From NCBI GenBank assembly GCA_900551465.1, contig URWL01000072.1, positions 1 through 7,978 on the forward strand: a DNA stretch of 7,978 bases, given 5' to 3'. The notes under the pieces are model-generated. The model was not told where the DNA came from. It did not search any database and saw only the letters and a program-made list of their open reading frames with translations. The DNA is from an uncultured Blautia sp. Lineage in GTDB: Bacteria; Bacillota; Clostridia; Lachnospirales; Lachnospiraceae. This document shows positions 1 through 6,729 of the stretch, one piece after another. Numbering within the stretch: position 1 is the first letter of the stretch; each line of letters opens with the position of its first letter. The position numbers were made by a program, and so were the translations under genes.

Positions 1-1
1 T

Positions 2-886
2 CAGGGATTCCCTGTTGCAGGAATGACCACCGTTCTGATCGGAGCAGTCTCTAATATTATTCTGGATCCGGTTTTTATCTTTTTGTTCCATATGGACGTT
101 GCCGGTGCAGCTATTGCAACTGTTATTTCCCAGATGGCATCCTGTGCCTTTGCGATTCTTTTTCTTTTCAGCAAAAAAGTACATGTTCCTATTTCTTTTG
201 GAAACTATGACAGACGTCTTATGCTGAATATCGTTTATCTTGGACTTTCGCCTTTTCTGATACTGGCAACCGACAGTATCCTTCTTATTGTCATGAATGC
301 TGTTCTTCAGAAATACGGCGGTCCCAAGCAGGGAGATATGCTGATCACCTGTGCTACCATTGTTCAGAGCTATATGCTGATGATCACTGCACCTATGATC
401 GGCATCAGCGGAGGCACACAAGCTGTTATCAGTTATAATTATGGCGCTCAGGCAACACAGAGAGTAAAAAAAGCCATTCGTACTATCTTAAAACTGATGC
501 TTTGTTTTACAACTGCCATGTTTATAGTGTCTCAATTCCTTCCAAAGGTCTTCGTATTGCTTTTTACTTCCAATCCGGAATATATCGACTTTTCCATATG
601 GGGGATCCGGGTATTTACCATGATGGTGATTCCTTTAAGTTTCCAGTATGTATTTGTGGATGCACTGACTGCTCTGGAACGTACTAAAACAGCCCTTACG
701 CTGTCTGTACTCAGAAAGTCCCTGTACATTATGGGAACCATTGCCCTTCCGGCTTTTTATCAGGCTTCCACGGCCTTTTATGCAGAGCCGCTTTCTGATG
801 TAATCAGCTCAGCCGTATCTACGATCGTATTTCTTCTGATCATTGATAAACACCTTCTCAAACGTGAAAAAGCAATTATTTCCTGA
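2..886 (+). CDS. MATE-family multidrug/cation efflux transporter, 3' part (N-terminus outside window)
   Basis: This is an integral membrane antiporter of the MATE family, which exports drugs or other organic compounds using a Na+ or H+ gradient; the substrate cannot be told from sequence. The frame is open from base 2, upstream of the first ATG at 23, so the gene begins left of the window and that ATG is internal. The visible 294 residues match the family from about TM5 to TM12: a loop with LDPVFIF (visible residues 21-27), AGAAIATVISQ (34-44), and the second-half hallmark GTQAVISYNYGA (138-149) followed by RVKKAI. Hydrophobic segments lie near 77-100, 115-135, 162-180, 198-216, 238-255 and 264-282, then a lysine-rich tail. 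MATE proteins are usually about 450 residues, so roughly 150 are missing. The gene converges on infA and is unrelated to the ribosomal operon. Family confidence is high; specific function is unknown. Confidence 0.9.
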   Translation, partial: QGFPVAGMTTVLIGAVSNIILDPVFIFLFHMDVAGAAIATVISQMASCAFAILFLFSKKVHVPISFGNYDRRLMLNIVYLGLSPFLILATDSILLIVMNAVLQKYGGPKQGDMLITCATIVQSYMLMITAPMIGISGGTQAVISYNYGAQATQRVKKAIRTILKLMLCFTTAMFIVSQFLPKVFVLLFTSNPEYIDFSIWGIRVFTMMVIPLSFQYVFVDALTALERTKTALTLSVLRKSLYIMGTIALPAFYQASTAFYAEPLSDVISSAVSTIVFLLIIDKHLLKREKAIIS

Positions 887-912
887 AACTTATAATCACG
901 ATTTGTCCTAAC

Positions 913-959
913 AAAAAATCCCCCTGCAGAACCCACAAACCAGCGGGCCCACAGGGGGA
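913..959 (-). terminator. Rho-independent terminator of the spc/infA operon (minus strand)
   Basis: On the minus strand an 8-bp GC-rich stem (TCCCCCTG, complement of 952-959, with its partner at 919-926) is followed directly by six T (complement of 913-918). The 25-nt loop can pair further through short GGG/CCC stretches. It lies about 47 nt past the infA stop and would stop operon transcription before the opposing transporter gene. The infA-proximal hairpin at 961-1000 also forms on this strand but is not followed by T. Confidence 0.8.
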
Positions 960-960
960 G

Positions 961-1007
961 TGTGAGGGGGAGCTGCGGGCTTTCGCAACTCCCCCTCACA
1001 TTTTTTT
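961..1007 (+). terminator. Rho-independent terminator of the MATE gene (plus strand)
   Basis: A perfect 12-bp stem (961-972 with 989-1000, TGTGAGGGGGAG and its complement) is followed at once by seven T (1001-1007). After one C/A mismatch the stem can extend by four more pairs, leaving a 6-nt loop. In minus-strand RNA that mismatch becomes a G-U pair, giving 17 continuous pairs. The T-run overlaps the infA stop codon (1006-1008), so the convergent genes share these bases. Confidence 0.85.
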
Positions 1008-1224
1008 ATTTATCTCTCCAGATAATTCTGCCCTTGGACAGATCATATGGAGAAAGCTCGATTGTTACTTTATCTCCCGGAAGGATACGGATAAAATTCA
1101 TACGAAGCTTACCGCTGATATGAGCAAGCACCACGTGCTTATTCTCCAGCTCTACCTTGAACATTGCGTTCGGCAGCTTCTCCAGTACAGTTCCTTCCAC
1201 TTCAATCACATCTGCTTTTGACAT
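1006..1224 (-). CDS. infA: Translation initiation factor IF-1
   Basis: IF-1 binds the 30S A site during initiation and acts with IF-2 and IF-3. The 72-residue product has the full family length and is a single OB-fold (S1-like) domain. Conserved stretches are [20 protein letters not shown] (about 9-28), [12 protein letters not shown] (30-41), IRILPGDKV (45-53) and the C-terminal signature [11 protein letters not shown] (57-67). The ATG start is preceded by AGGAGG seven bases upstream. It follows map by only 22 nt and is the last gene of the minus-strand operon; the stop codon lies against the terminator stems. In most Firmicutes infA is followed by rpmJ and rpsM, which are absent here. No KOW-domain gene separates it from map. 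Confidence 0.97.
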   Translation of the reverse strand: MSKADVIEVEGTVLEKLPNAMFKVELENKHVVLAHISGKLRMNFIRILPGDKVTIELSPYDLSKGRIIWRDK

Positions 1225-1246
1225 TATTAACCTCCTATGTCATCTG

Positions 1247-2002
1247 TCATTTTGTAAGAGTCAGAATCTCCGGTTCACCGTCTGTGATGAGAACGGTATT
1301 TTCATAATGAGCGGAAAGTGATCCGTCCATTGTGACAACGGTCCAGTCATCGTCCTCCCAGGCCACATCTGCTCGGCCTAAATTAATCATCGGTTCAATT
1401 GCCAGAGTCATGCCCGGCATCAGTTTAATTCCACGGCGCTTCTGTGGAAAGTTTGGTATCTGCGGATCCTCATGAAGATGAGTTCCAATACCATGTCCTA
1501 CCAGATCGCGCACAATACCATAATTGTATTTTGCAGCATATGCTCCAATGGCCTTAGAAATATCATTAAGATGATTTCCTGCTTTTGCAAATTTGATTCC
1601 TTCAAAGAAACTCTGCTTTGTTACCTCCATAAGCTGGCGTGCCTCTGCAGACACCTCGCCTACTGCATAGGTACGGGCAGCATCAGAATGATATCCTTTG
1701 TAGATCAAACCTGCATCGATCTTTACAAGGTCACCTTCCTGAATGATTTTCTTTGTTGAGGGGATTCCATGTACTACCTCATCGTTGAGACTGATACAGA
1801 AAGATCCTGGAAATCCATTATAATTTAAAAAGTTTGGAGTACAGCCCAGAGAGCGGATCATTTCCTCTCCAATGCGGTCCAGTTCCTTGGTACTGATTCC
1901 CGGTCTGATGTGAGAAGCAAGCTCATTATGGACTTTTTCCAAAAGATGTCCTGCCTCTCTCATAAGCTCTATTTCATGTTCTGACTTAATTGAAACTGAC
2001 AT
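1247..2002 (-). CDS. map: Methionine aminopeptidase, type I
   Basis: This cytosolic metalloenzyme removes the initiator methionine from nascent proteins whose second residue is small. The 251-residue length is that of the bare catalytic domain (type Ia), with no N-terminal zinc-finger extension. All five metal ligands of the pita-bread fold are visible: D96 (in KIDAG), D107 (in HSDAAR), H170 (in LVGHGIG), E203 (in AIEPM) and E234 (in YENT). The active-site histidines H78 (VVHGIP) and H177 (THLHEDP) are also present. Numbering is one less than in the E. coli enzyme. The ATG lies 3 nt after the adk stop, and its Shine-Dalgarno (AGGAGA) is inside the last codons of adk, so translation is probably coupled. 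It is part of the secY-adk-map-infA tail of the operon. Confidence 0.97.
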   Translation of the reverse strand: MSVSIKSEHEIELMREAGHLLEKVHNELASHIRPGISTKELDRIGEEMIRSLGCTPNFLNYNGFPGSFCISLNDEVVHGIPSTKKIIQEGDLVKIDAGLIYKGYHSDAARTYAVGEVSAEARQLMEVTKQSFFEGIKFAKAGNHLNDISKAIGAYAAKYNYGIVRDLVGHGIGTHLHEDPQIPNFPQKRRGIKLMPGMTLAIEPMINLGRADVAWEDDDWTVVTMDGSLSAHYENTVLITDGEPEILTLTK

Positions 2003-2005
2003 TTC

Positions 2006-2650
2006 TTATTCTCCTAAAACTCCCACGATTTCCTGGAATACTTCATCCAGAGCACGTGTTCCGTCTACTGTTTTTAATACACCCTGTTCTGTATAGTAGT
2101 CAATCAGAGGCTGTGTCTGATCATGATACACATTCAGACGTTTCTGTACAGTTTCCGGTTTATCATCATCACGAAGAACAAGCGCCTCGCCGCAGGTATC
2201 GCAAATGCCTTCTGTCTTCGGAGCCGCATATACTACATGATAAGTAGCTCCACATTTCAGACACGCACGTCTTCCGCCCATACGATTTACAATGTTTTCA
2301 TCCGGAACATCTACGTCGATAGCGAAATCGATTTTGCTTCCAAGCTTTTCAAGTGCTTCTGTCAGACACTCTGCCTGAGGAATTGTTCTTGGGAAACCGT
2401 CAAGTACATATCCATTCTTTGCGTCATCCTGCTGAATTCTGTCTACTACAAGATCACAGGTCAGTTCATCAGGTACAAGAAGCCCCTGATCCATATAAGT
2501 TTTTGCTTTTTTTCCAAGTTCTGTGCCGTTCTTGATATTAGCACGGAAGATGTCGCCTGTGGAAATATGCGGAATGCCATATTTCTCAGCGATTTTTTTT
2601 GCCTGAGTACCTTTGCCGGCACCCGGTGCACCCAACATGATAATCTTCAT
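2006..2650 (-). CDS. adk: Adenylate kinase, zinc-binding long-LID form
   Basis: This enzyme catalyses ATP + AMP <=> 2 ADP in the cytosol and so keeps adenine nucleotide pools in balance. The 214-residue product has the P-loop GAPGAGKGT (7-15), the AMP-binding region STGDIFRA (30-37), the signature DGFPRT (84-89) and the arginine-rich segment RMGGRR (123-128). The LID domain has four cysteines (C130, C133, C150, C153), the zinc-binding pattern usual in Gram-positive enzymes, followed by [15 protein letters not shown] chose the ATG at 2648-2650 because the protein family begins [10 protein letters not shown] and because AAGGAGGG lies 7 nt upstream. The frame stays open to an earlier ATG at 2710, but that extension resembles no adenylate kinase and would cross an intergenic hairpin. 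It is separated from secY by 98 nt, the longest gap inside the operon. Confidence 0.98.
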   Translation of the reverse strand: MKIIMLGAPGAGKGTQAKKIAEKYGIPHISTGDIFRANIKNGTELGKKAKTYMDQGLLVPDELTCDLVVDRIQQDDAKNGYVLDGFPRTIPQAECLTEALEKLGSKIDFAIDVDVPDENIVNRMGGRRACLKCGATYHVVYAAPKTEGICDTCGEALVLRDDDKPETVQKRLNVYHDQTQPLIDYYTEQGVLKTVDGTRALDEVFQEIVGVLGE

Positions 2651-2657
2651 AAAAATA

Positions 2658-2665
2658 CCCTCCTT
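2658..2665 (-). promoter_or_regulatory. Ribosome binding site fixing the adk start
   Basis: AAGGAGGG on the minus strand ends 7 nt before the ATG at 2648-2650. It selects this ATG over the in-frame ATG at 2710, which would add 20 residues unlike the family. Confidence 0.85.
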
Positions 2666-2676
2666 ATATTTAAAAT

Positions 2677-2705
2677 GGCTGCAGCATGCAAAGCATACCG
2701 CAGCC
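2677..2705 (-). promoter_or_regulatory. Stable intergenic hairpin between secY and adk
   Basis: In the minus-strand transcript 13 consecutive base pairs, two of them G-U, close on a UUU loop. The outer stem is GGCTGC (complement of 2700-2705) with GCAGCC (complement of 2677-2682). The following bases are ATTTTAAATAT, which is A/T-rich but not a clean T-run, and the adk Shine-Dalgarno comes 11 nt after the stem. A smaller 5-bp hairpin (2726-2741) lies upstream, just after the secY stop. The structure is seen directly; a role as attenuator, partial terminator, processing or stability element is inference. Confidence 0.6.
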
Positions 2706-2748
2706 TTCATTTCCTGTGCACAGTACCGCTACGGTCAGCGGACAAGCA

Positions 2749-4065
2749 CTAGTTAGCCAGAAAGCCTTTGTAATTGCGGACAAGCAACTGAGATTCAATC
2801 TGTTTCACAGTTTCAAGGACAACGCCAACTACAATGATCAGTGAGGTTCCGGCAAAGGAAACCTGAGCCTTAAATACACCGTTAAAGAAGAACGGGATCA
2901 CTGCCACGATGATCAGGCCAACTACGCCTATAAATATAATGTAATTAAGAAGATTCTGCAGATAATCTGATGTAGGCTTTCCTGGACGGATACCCGGGAT
3001 AAAACCTCCCTGCTTCTTGATATTATCTGCAACTTCCAACGGATTAAATGTAATGGAAGTGTAGAAATATGCAAAGAATACGCAAAGAACGATATACACG
3101 ATCAGTCCCCAGCTGTACTTCAGCTGAGCCGGATCACACCAGTTACTGGAAGATAATCCTCTCAGAATCTCGCTTCCAATTCCTGTTCCATTAGCTTTTC
3201 CTGCAAACTGAGCGATCAGTCCCGGGAAAGACATGATAGAAGAAGCAAAGATGATCGGAATGACACCGGCAGTATTTACTTTAAGAGGAATATTATTGGA
3301 CTGTCCGCCTACAAGCTTACGTCCAACCATCTTCTTGGAATACTGTACGGGTATTCTTCTTTCTGCTCCATTAAGAATCAATACAAATACAACAACCGCC
3401 AGAATAATGGCAAGAATAATAACTCCGGCCAGCATACCTTTTGCAATTGTTTTTCCTTTGATAAAGTTCTCATAGAGGGTCATCATATCACTTGGGATCC
3501 TGGATACAATATTTACCGCAAGTACGATAGAAATACCATTCCCAACACCCTTTTCTGTGATACGCTCACCAATCCACATCAGCATAGCAGATCCTGCTGT
3601 AAGAGAAACTACTACTACCAGTCCCTTCATGAAATTCATGTCCTGAACAATATTGCCTTTTGCAAATCCGATTGTCATTGCAACAGACTCAAAAAGTGCA
3701 AGACCGATTGTTACATAACGGGTGATAGCTGTCATCTTCTTTCTTCCCTCTTCACCGTCTCTGTGCATTTCTTCCAGAGCAGGAATAGCGATAGTAAGAA
3801 GCTGAATGATAATGGATGATGTGATATACGGTGTGATGTTCAGAGCAAATATGGACATACTCTCAAAGGAGCCTCCGGTAAACGCATCAAAAAAGTTGAA
3901 TGCGTCACCGGTGTTGCTCTGAAACCATTGTCTGAATACGTCGCTGTCCACACCGGGAACGGGAAGCTGGGAGCCGATACGGATGACAAAGATCATGCCG
4001 ATCACATAAAACAGCTTACGACGCATCTCTTTTACTCTAAAAAGACTTTTGAGAGTTTCAAACAT
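2749..4065 (-). CDS. secY: Preprotein translocase subunit SecY
   Basis: SecY forms the channel of the Sec translocon, which exports unfolded proteins with SecE, SecG and SecA and inserts membrane proteins. The 438-residue product has the usual length and ten predicted membrane segments, the first at about 17-31. Recognisable features are the plug region GGSFESMSIFALNITPYI (64-81), the conserved loop MWIGERITEKGVGNGISI (163-180), the NTAGVIP motif of TM7 (264-270), and the C5 loop GGFIPGIRPG (353-362) with R360, equivalent to the arginine needed for SecA function in E. coli. It ends with a short C6 tail (LLVRNYKGFLAN). The ATG overlaps the rplO stop by one base (TAATG), and its AGAGGTG binding site lies inside rplO, implying translational coupling. 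A hairpin-bearing gap follows before adk. Confidence 0.98.
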   Translation of the reverse strand: MFETLKSLFRVKEMRRKLFYVIGMIFVIRIGSQLPVPGVDSDVFRQWFQSNTGDAFNFFDAFTGGSFESMSIFALNITPYITSSIIIQLLTIAIPALEEMHRDGEEGRKKMTAITRYVTIGLALFESVAMTIGFAKGNIVQDMNFMKGLVVVVSLTAGSAMLMWIGERITEKGVGNGISIVLAVNIVSRIPSDMMTLYENFIKGKTIAKGMLAGVIILAIILAVVVFVLILNGAERRIPVQYSKKMVGRKLVGGQSNNIPLKVNTAGVIPIIFASSIMSFPGLIAQFAGKANGTGIGSEILRGLSSSNWCDPAQLKYSWGLIVYIVLCVFFAYFYTSITFNPLEVADNIKKQGGFIPGIRPGKPTSDYLQNLLNYIIFIGVVGLIIVAVIPFFFNGVFKAQVSFAGTSLIIVVGVVLETVKQIESQLLVRNYKGFLAN

Positions 4066-4505
4066 TAAATCACCTCTACTGTACCACCAGCAGCTTCAAT
4101 TTTAGCTTTTGCGGTTTCGCTGACAGCATTTACTTTTACATTAACTTTCTTAGTCAGCTCACCATTTCCAAGAATTTTAACGCCGTCACCAGCTTTGGAA
4201 ATTGCGCGGCTTTCCAGCAGACTCTCAACAGTAACTTCTGCTCCGTCCTCAAAACGGTTCAGAACGTCAACATTGATCGCAATGATTTCTTTGGAGTTTC
4301 TGTTTTTGAAGCCTCTCTTCGGAAGACGTCTGTATAAAGGCATCTGTCCGCCTTCAAATCCCGGTTTCTTGTGTCCGGAACGTGCTAACTGTCCTTTATG
4401 TCCTTTTCCGGCTGTCTTTCCGTTTCCGGAACCATGTCCACGGCCTCTTCTGAAGTTATCACTGTGTTTGGAACCCTCTGCAGGTCTCAGATTTGATAAA
4501 TCCAT
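4065..4505 (-). CDS. rplO: 50S ribosomal protein L15
   Basis: L15 is a late-assembling large-subunit protein with a long basic N-terminal extension that reaches into 23S rRNA. The 146-residue product shows the hallmark glycine/arginine-rich stretch [20 protein letters not shown] (about 19-38), then [18 protein letters not shown] (50-67) and a C-terminal domain with [13 protein letters not shown] place the start at the ATG at 4503-4505: it gives the family N-terminus [12 protein letters not shown], and AAGGAGG lies 8 nt upstream. An in-frame GTG three codons earlier (4512-4514) overlaps that Shine-Dalgarno and cannot be the start. The stop codon overlaps the secY ATG by one base. The gene follows rpmD by 38 nt, as in the standard spc order. 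Confidence 0.97.
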   Translation of the reverse strand: MDLSNLRPAEGSKHSDNFRRGRGHGSGNGKTAGKGHKGQLARSGHKKPGFEGGQMPLYRRLPKRGFKNRNSKEIIAINVDVLNRFEDGAEVTVESLLESRAISKAGDGVKILGNGELTKKVNVKVNAVSETAKAKIEAAGGTVEVI

Positions 4506-4513
4506 TTTTGGCA

Positions 4514-4520
4514 CCTCCTT
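4514..4520 (-). promoter_or_regulatory. Ribosome binding site fixing the rplO start
   Basis: AAGGAGG on the minus strand lies 8 nt before the ATG at 4503-4505. The upstream in-frame GTG at 4512-4514 shares a base with this motif, which rules it out as initiator. Confidence 0.85.
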
Positions 4521-4543
4521 TTATTTCTCTTTACTGTCTCGAA

Positions 4544-4723
4544 TTACTCTTCTACTTTAACCAGATGCTGAACCTGCTTGATCATGCCTCTTGTAGCTGC
4601 ATTATCAGGCATTTCAACTGTCTTGTGCATTTTTGTAAGTCCCATAGCAACTACAGTCTTTTTGTGTTTCGGAACTGCACCGATAGGAGACTTTACTAAT
4701 GTAACTTTAATTGTATCTGCCAT
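4544..4723 (-). CDS. rpmD: 50S ribosomal protein L30
   Basis: L30 is a small protein on the surface of the large subunit, in the short bacterial form of about 60 residues. Direct translation of the minus strand gives 59 residues beginning MADTIKVTLVKSPIGAVPKH and ending VQHLVKVEE, then TAA. The conserved core is the signature SPIG followed by KHKKTV (about 12-24), then GLTKMHKTVEMPDNAATRGM (28-47). The ATG at 4721-4723 is preceded by AAGGAGG nine to ten bases upstream, and that Shine-Dalgarno uses the last two bases of the rpsE stop codon (TAAGGAGG), so reinitiation from rpsE is likely. It sits between rpsE and rplO, exactly where L30 is expected. Confidence 0.97.
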   Translation of the reverse strand: MADTIKVTLVKSPIGAVPKHKKTVVAMGLTKMHKTVEMPDNAATRGMIKQVQHLVKVEE

Positions 4724-4737
4724 TTTTCGTTTCCTCC

Positions 4738-5247
4738 TTATGCCAGAATCTCATCTACAGATTTTCCGCGAAGTCTTGCAACTTCTTCCGGAGTCTTCAG
4801 CTGGCTTAATCCCTCGATTGTAGCCAGGACAACATTCTGTTTATTTCTGGAGCCCATACATTTTGTACGGATATTCTTGATACCTGCAAGCTCGATAACG
4901 GCACGTGCCGGACCTCCGGCGATAACACCAGTACCTTCCGGAGCACGTTTCAGAAGCATCTCAGCGCTTCCGAATTTGCCTACGAAGTCATGTGTAATGG
5001 ATCCGTTCTCATCTCTTGCTACTGTTACCAGTTTTTTCATAGCATCTTCTTTTCCTTTGCGGATTGCTTCCGGAATTTCAGCTGCTTTTCCTAAACCTGC
5101 ACCAACATGTCCGTTGCCGTCACCTACAACAACCAAAGCTGTGAAACGGAAGTTACGGCCACCTTTAACAACCTTGGTAACACGTTTGATTGACACTACT
5201 TTATCTTCTAATTCTAACTGACTAGCATCAATAAGATTATGTTTCAT
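4738..5247 (-). CDS. rpsE: 30S ribosomal protein S5
   Basis: S5 is a small-subunit protein near the mRNA entrance and helix 34 that affects decoding fidelity. The 169-residue product has the N-terminal double-stranded-RNA-binding-like domain (about 14-77) with [20 protein letters not shown] (21-40) and [20 protein letters not shown] (42-61), then the C-terminal domain with [13 protein letters not shown] and [14 protein letters not shown]. The loop K28-G29-G30-R31, in the region where spectinomycin-resistance changes occur in other bacteria, looks wild type. The ATG has GGGGAGG 10 nt upstream. The stop codon is shared with the rpmD binding site. It follows rplR by 18 nt. Confidence 0.98.
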   Translation of the reverse strand: MKHNLIDASQLELEDKVVSIKRVTKVVKGGRNFRFTALVVVGDGNGHVGAGLGKAAEIPEAIRKGKEDAMKKLVTVARDENGSITHDFVGKFGSAEMLLKRAPEGTGVIAGGPARAVIELAGIKNIRTKCMGSRNKQNVVLATIEGLSQLKTPEEVARLRGKSVDEILA

Positions 5248-5265
5248 GTGTCTTTTTCCTCCCCT

Positions 5266-5634
5266 TTAGAATTTCAGTCCAGCTTCTCTTGCTGCGTCTG
5301 CTAATGCTTTAACTTTACCGTGGTAGATGTAGCCTCCTCTATCGAAAACTACACTCTCGATGCCTGCTTCTACAGCTTTCTTTCCGATAACGGTTCCAAG
5401 ATAAGCTGCAGCCTTAACATCGTCTGTATGCTCAAGCTCTGCTTTTACATCTTTCTGAAGAGTAGAAGCTGATACTAAAGTTTTTCCCACGCTGTCATCA
5501 ATGATCTGTGCATAGATATGCTTGTTGGAACGGAATACTGCCAGTCTTGGAGTAGTAGCTGTTCCATTCAGATGATGACGGAGTCTTCTATGTTTCTTTT
5601 CACGAATTTCCGCTCTGGATGCTTTATTAATCAT
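5266..5634 (-). CDS. rplR: 50S ribosomal protein L18
   Basis: L18 binds 5S rRNA together with L5 and helps place it in the central protuberance of the large subunit. The 122-residue product has the usual length and layout: a basic N-terminal tail rich in R and K (1-22), then [19 protein letters not shown] (about 29-47), and the C-terminal signature [20 protein letters not shown] ending AREAGLKF. The ATG has AAGGAGAG 7 nt upstream. It is 17 nt after rplF and 18 nt before rpsE, consistent with co-transcription. Nothing unusual is seen. Confidence 0.98.
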   Translation of the reverse strand: MINKASRAEIREKKHRRLRHHLNGTATTPRLAVFRSNKHIYAQIIDDSVGKTLVSASTLQKDVKAELEHTDDVKAAAYLGTVIGKKAVEAGIESVVFDRGGYIYHGKVKALADAAREAGLKF

Positions 5635-5651
5635 GTTCTCACTCTCCTTAT

Positions 5652-6191
5652 TTATTTCTTACCGGTCTTGCCGACTTTACGTCTGATTACTTCATCAGCA
5701 TACTTGATTCCCTTGCCCTTATATGGCTCAGGTCTTCTCTTGTCTCTGATTTCAGCTGCAAACTGTCCAACTTTTTCTTTGCTGATACCGGAAACGATGA
5801 TCTTGTTTCCATCAACTTTGGACTCGATTCCTTCAGGATCTTCCATCTCTACCGGGTGAGAGTATCCCAGAGAAAGCACAAGCTTTTTGCCCTGTTTCTG
5901 AGCTCTATAACCTACACCGTTTACTTCAAGAGTTTTTGTATAGCCTTCGTTTACACCAACAACCATGTTGTGGATAAGGCTTCTTGTTAAACCGTGCAAA
6001 GCTTTCATTTTCTTCAGGTCGTTTGGTCTTGTAACAACTACATGACCATCTTCTACCTTGATTTCCATCTCTGTTGGAAGCGCTCTTTCAAGTGTTCCTT
6101 TTGGCCCTTTAACGGTTACTACATTGCCTGCTGCTACAGTTACTTCTACGCCTGCAGGAATAGCTACCGGAAGTCTGCCGATTCGTGACAT
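5652..6191 (-). CDS. rplF: 50S ribosomal protein L6
   Basis: L6 is a large-subunit protein near the base of the L7/L12 stalk and the sarcin-ricin loop, next to the elongation-factor binding site. The 179-residue product starts with the family N-terminus [17 protein letters not shown], has the two repeated alpha/beta domains (about 1-82 and 83-170), and carries the C-terminal signature [19 protein letters not shown] (154-172) with a basic tail. The ATG has AAGGAGG 8 nt upstream. The 87-nt gap separating it from rpsH is unusual for this operon and contains a hairpin. Confidence 0.98.
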   Translation of the reverse strand: MSRIGRLPVAIPAGVEVTVAAGNVVTVKGPKGTLERALPTEMEIKVEDGHVVVTRPNDLKKMKALHGLTRSLIHNMVVGVNEGYTKTLEVNGVGYRAQKQGKKLVLSLGYSHPVEMEDPEGIESKVDGNKIIVSGISKEKVGQFAAEIRDKRRPEPYKGKGIKYADEVIRRKVGKTGKK

Positions 6192-6219
6192 AATATTGTC
6201 CTCCTTACTTAGATTGTCG

Positions 6220-6239
6220 GAGAGGGAATTTTCCCTCTC
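6220..6239 (-). promoter_or_regulatory. Short hairpin in the rpsH-rplF gap
   Basis: An inverted repeat (6220-6228 with 6231-6239) gives about eight stable pairs around a 4-base A/T loop: GAGAGGGA, AAAT, TCCCTCTC on the minus strand. No T-run follows; the bases downstream lead into the rplF Shine-Dalgarno. It is therefore not a classic terminator. It could affect mRNA processing or stability, or rplF translation; this is inference. Confidence 0.5.
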
Positions 6240-6278
6240 TGTTTTCAGTGCTTTTTATAAAAATCTATTGTCAGATTC

Positions 6279-6680
6279 TTACCAAACAAATGCCAGAACC
6301 TCTCCGCCTACATGAAGCTTACGAGCCTCTTTATCAGTGATAACACCCTTGTTTGTGGAGATAATAGCGATTCCAAGTCCGCCAAGTACTCTCGGCAGCT
6401 CATCCTTGCCTGCGTATACACGAAGACCCGGTTTGGAAATTCTCTTCAGTCCTGTGATGATCTTTTCGTTTTTGTTCTCTCCATATTTCAGAGTGATGTG
6501 AAGTGTTTTAACAACACCGTCTTCTACTAAATCATACTTTGCAATATATCCCTCGTCAAGAAGAATATTTGCGATAGCAATTTTCATTTTGGATGCCGGA
6601 ACATCTACTGTGTCATGTTTTGCAGTATTTGCGTTACGGATTCTTGTAAGCATATCTGCAATCGGATCGCTCATTGTCAT
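6279..6680 (-). CDS. rpsH: 30S ribosomal protein S8
   Basis: S8 is a primary 16S rRNA-binding protein of the small-subunit platform; in E. coli it is also the translational repressor of the spc operon. The 133-residue product begins [18 protein letters not shown] and ends with the signature [20 protein letters not shown] and VW, both typical. The first ATG (6678-6680) has GAGGAGG 8 nt upstream. A second in-frame ATG two codons later would be 14 nt from it, so the first is preferred. It follows rpsZ by 49 nt and precedes rplF by 87 nt. I saw no copy of the E. coli S8 operator at rplE, but could not search structurally. Confidence 0.98.
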   Translation of the reverse strand: MTMSDPIADMLTRIRNANTAKHDTVDVPASKMKIAIANILLDEGYIAKYDLVEDGVVKTLHITLKYGENKNEKIITGLKRISKPGLRVYAGKDELPRVLGGLGIAIISTNKGVITDKEARKLHVGGEVLAFVW

Positions 6681-6688
6681 GTTAGTTT

Positions 6689-6695
6689 CCTCCTC
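6689..6695 (-). promoter_or_regulatory. Ribosome binding site deciding the rpsH start
   Basis: GAGGAGG on the minus strand lies 8 nt before the ATG at 6678-6680 and 14 nt before the alternative in-frame ATG at 6672-6674. The first ATG, giving [10 protein letters not shown], is the better choice. Confidence 0.8.
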
Positions 6696-6729
6696 TTATC
6701 AGACTTGACATGTTTTGTTATTTATAAAA

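Noticed and set aside
778..999. Minus-strand open frame across the MATE 3' end and the terminator
   Set aside because: It runs through both terminator hairpins and antisense to the transporter, and its product resembles no known family.
1472..1759. Plus-strand open frames inside map, adk, secY and the ribosomal genes
   Set aside because: They lie antisense to strongly conserved genes, lack good ribosome binding sites, and encode low-complexity cysteine/serine/phenylalanine-rich products typical of shadow frames.
2666..2696. Possible promoter for adk (TTGCAT, 17-nt spacer, TATAAG on the minus strand)
   Set aside because: The -35 matches only three of six positions, and the -10 abuts the Shine-Dalgarno, so transcription would start at or past the ribosome binding site.
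2651..2710. N-terminal extension of adk to an upstream in-frame ATG
   Set aside because: The added 20 residues match no adenylate kinase, the region holds the hairpin and the Shine-Dalgarno, and the ATG at 2648-2650 has ideal spacing and the family N-terminus.
4506..4514. GTG start for rplO three codons upstream
   Set aside because: The GTG overlaps the Shine-Dalgarno itself; the ATG at 4503-4505 has 8-nt spacing and gives the standard L15 N-terminus.
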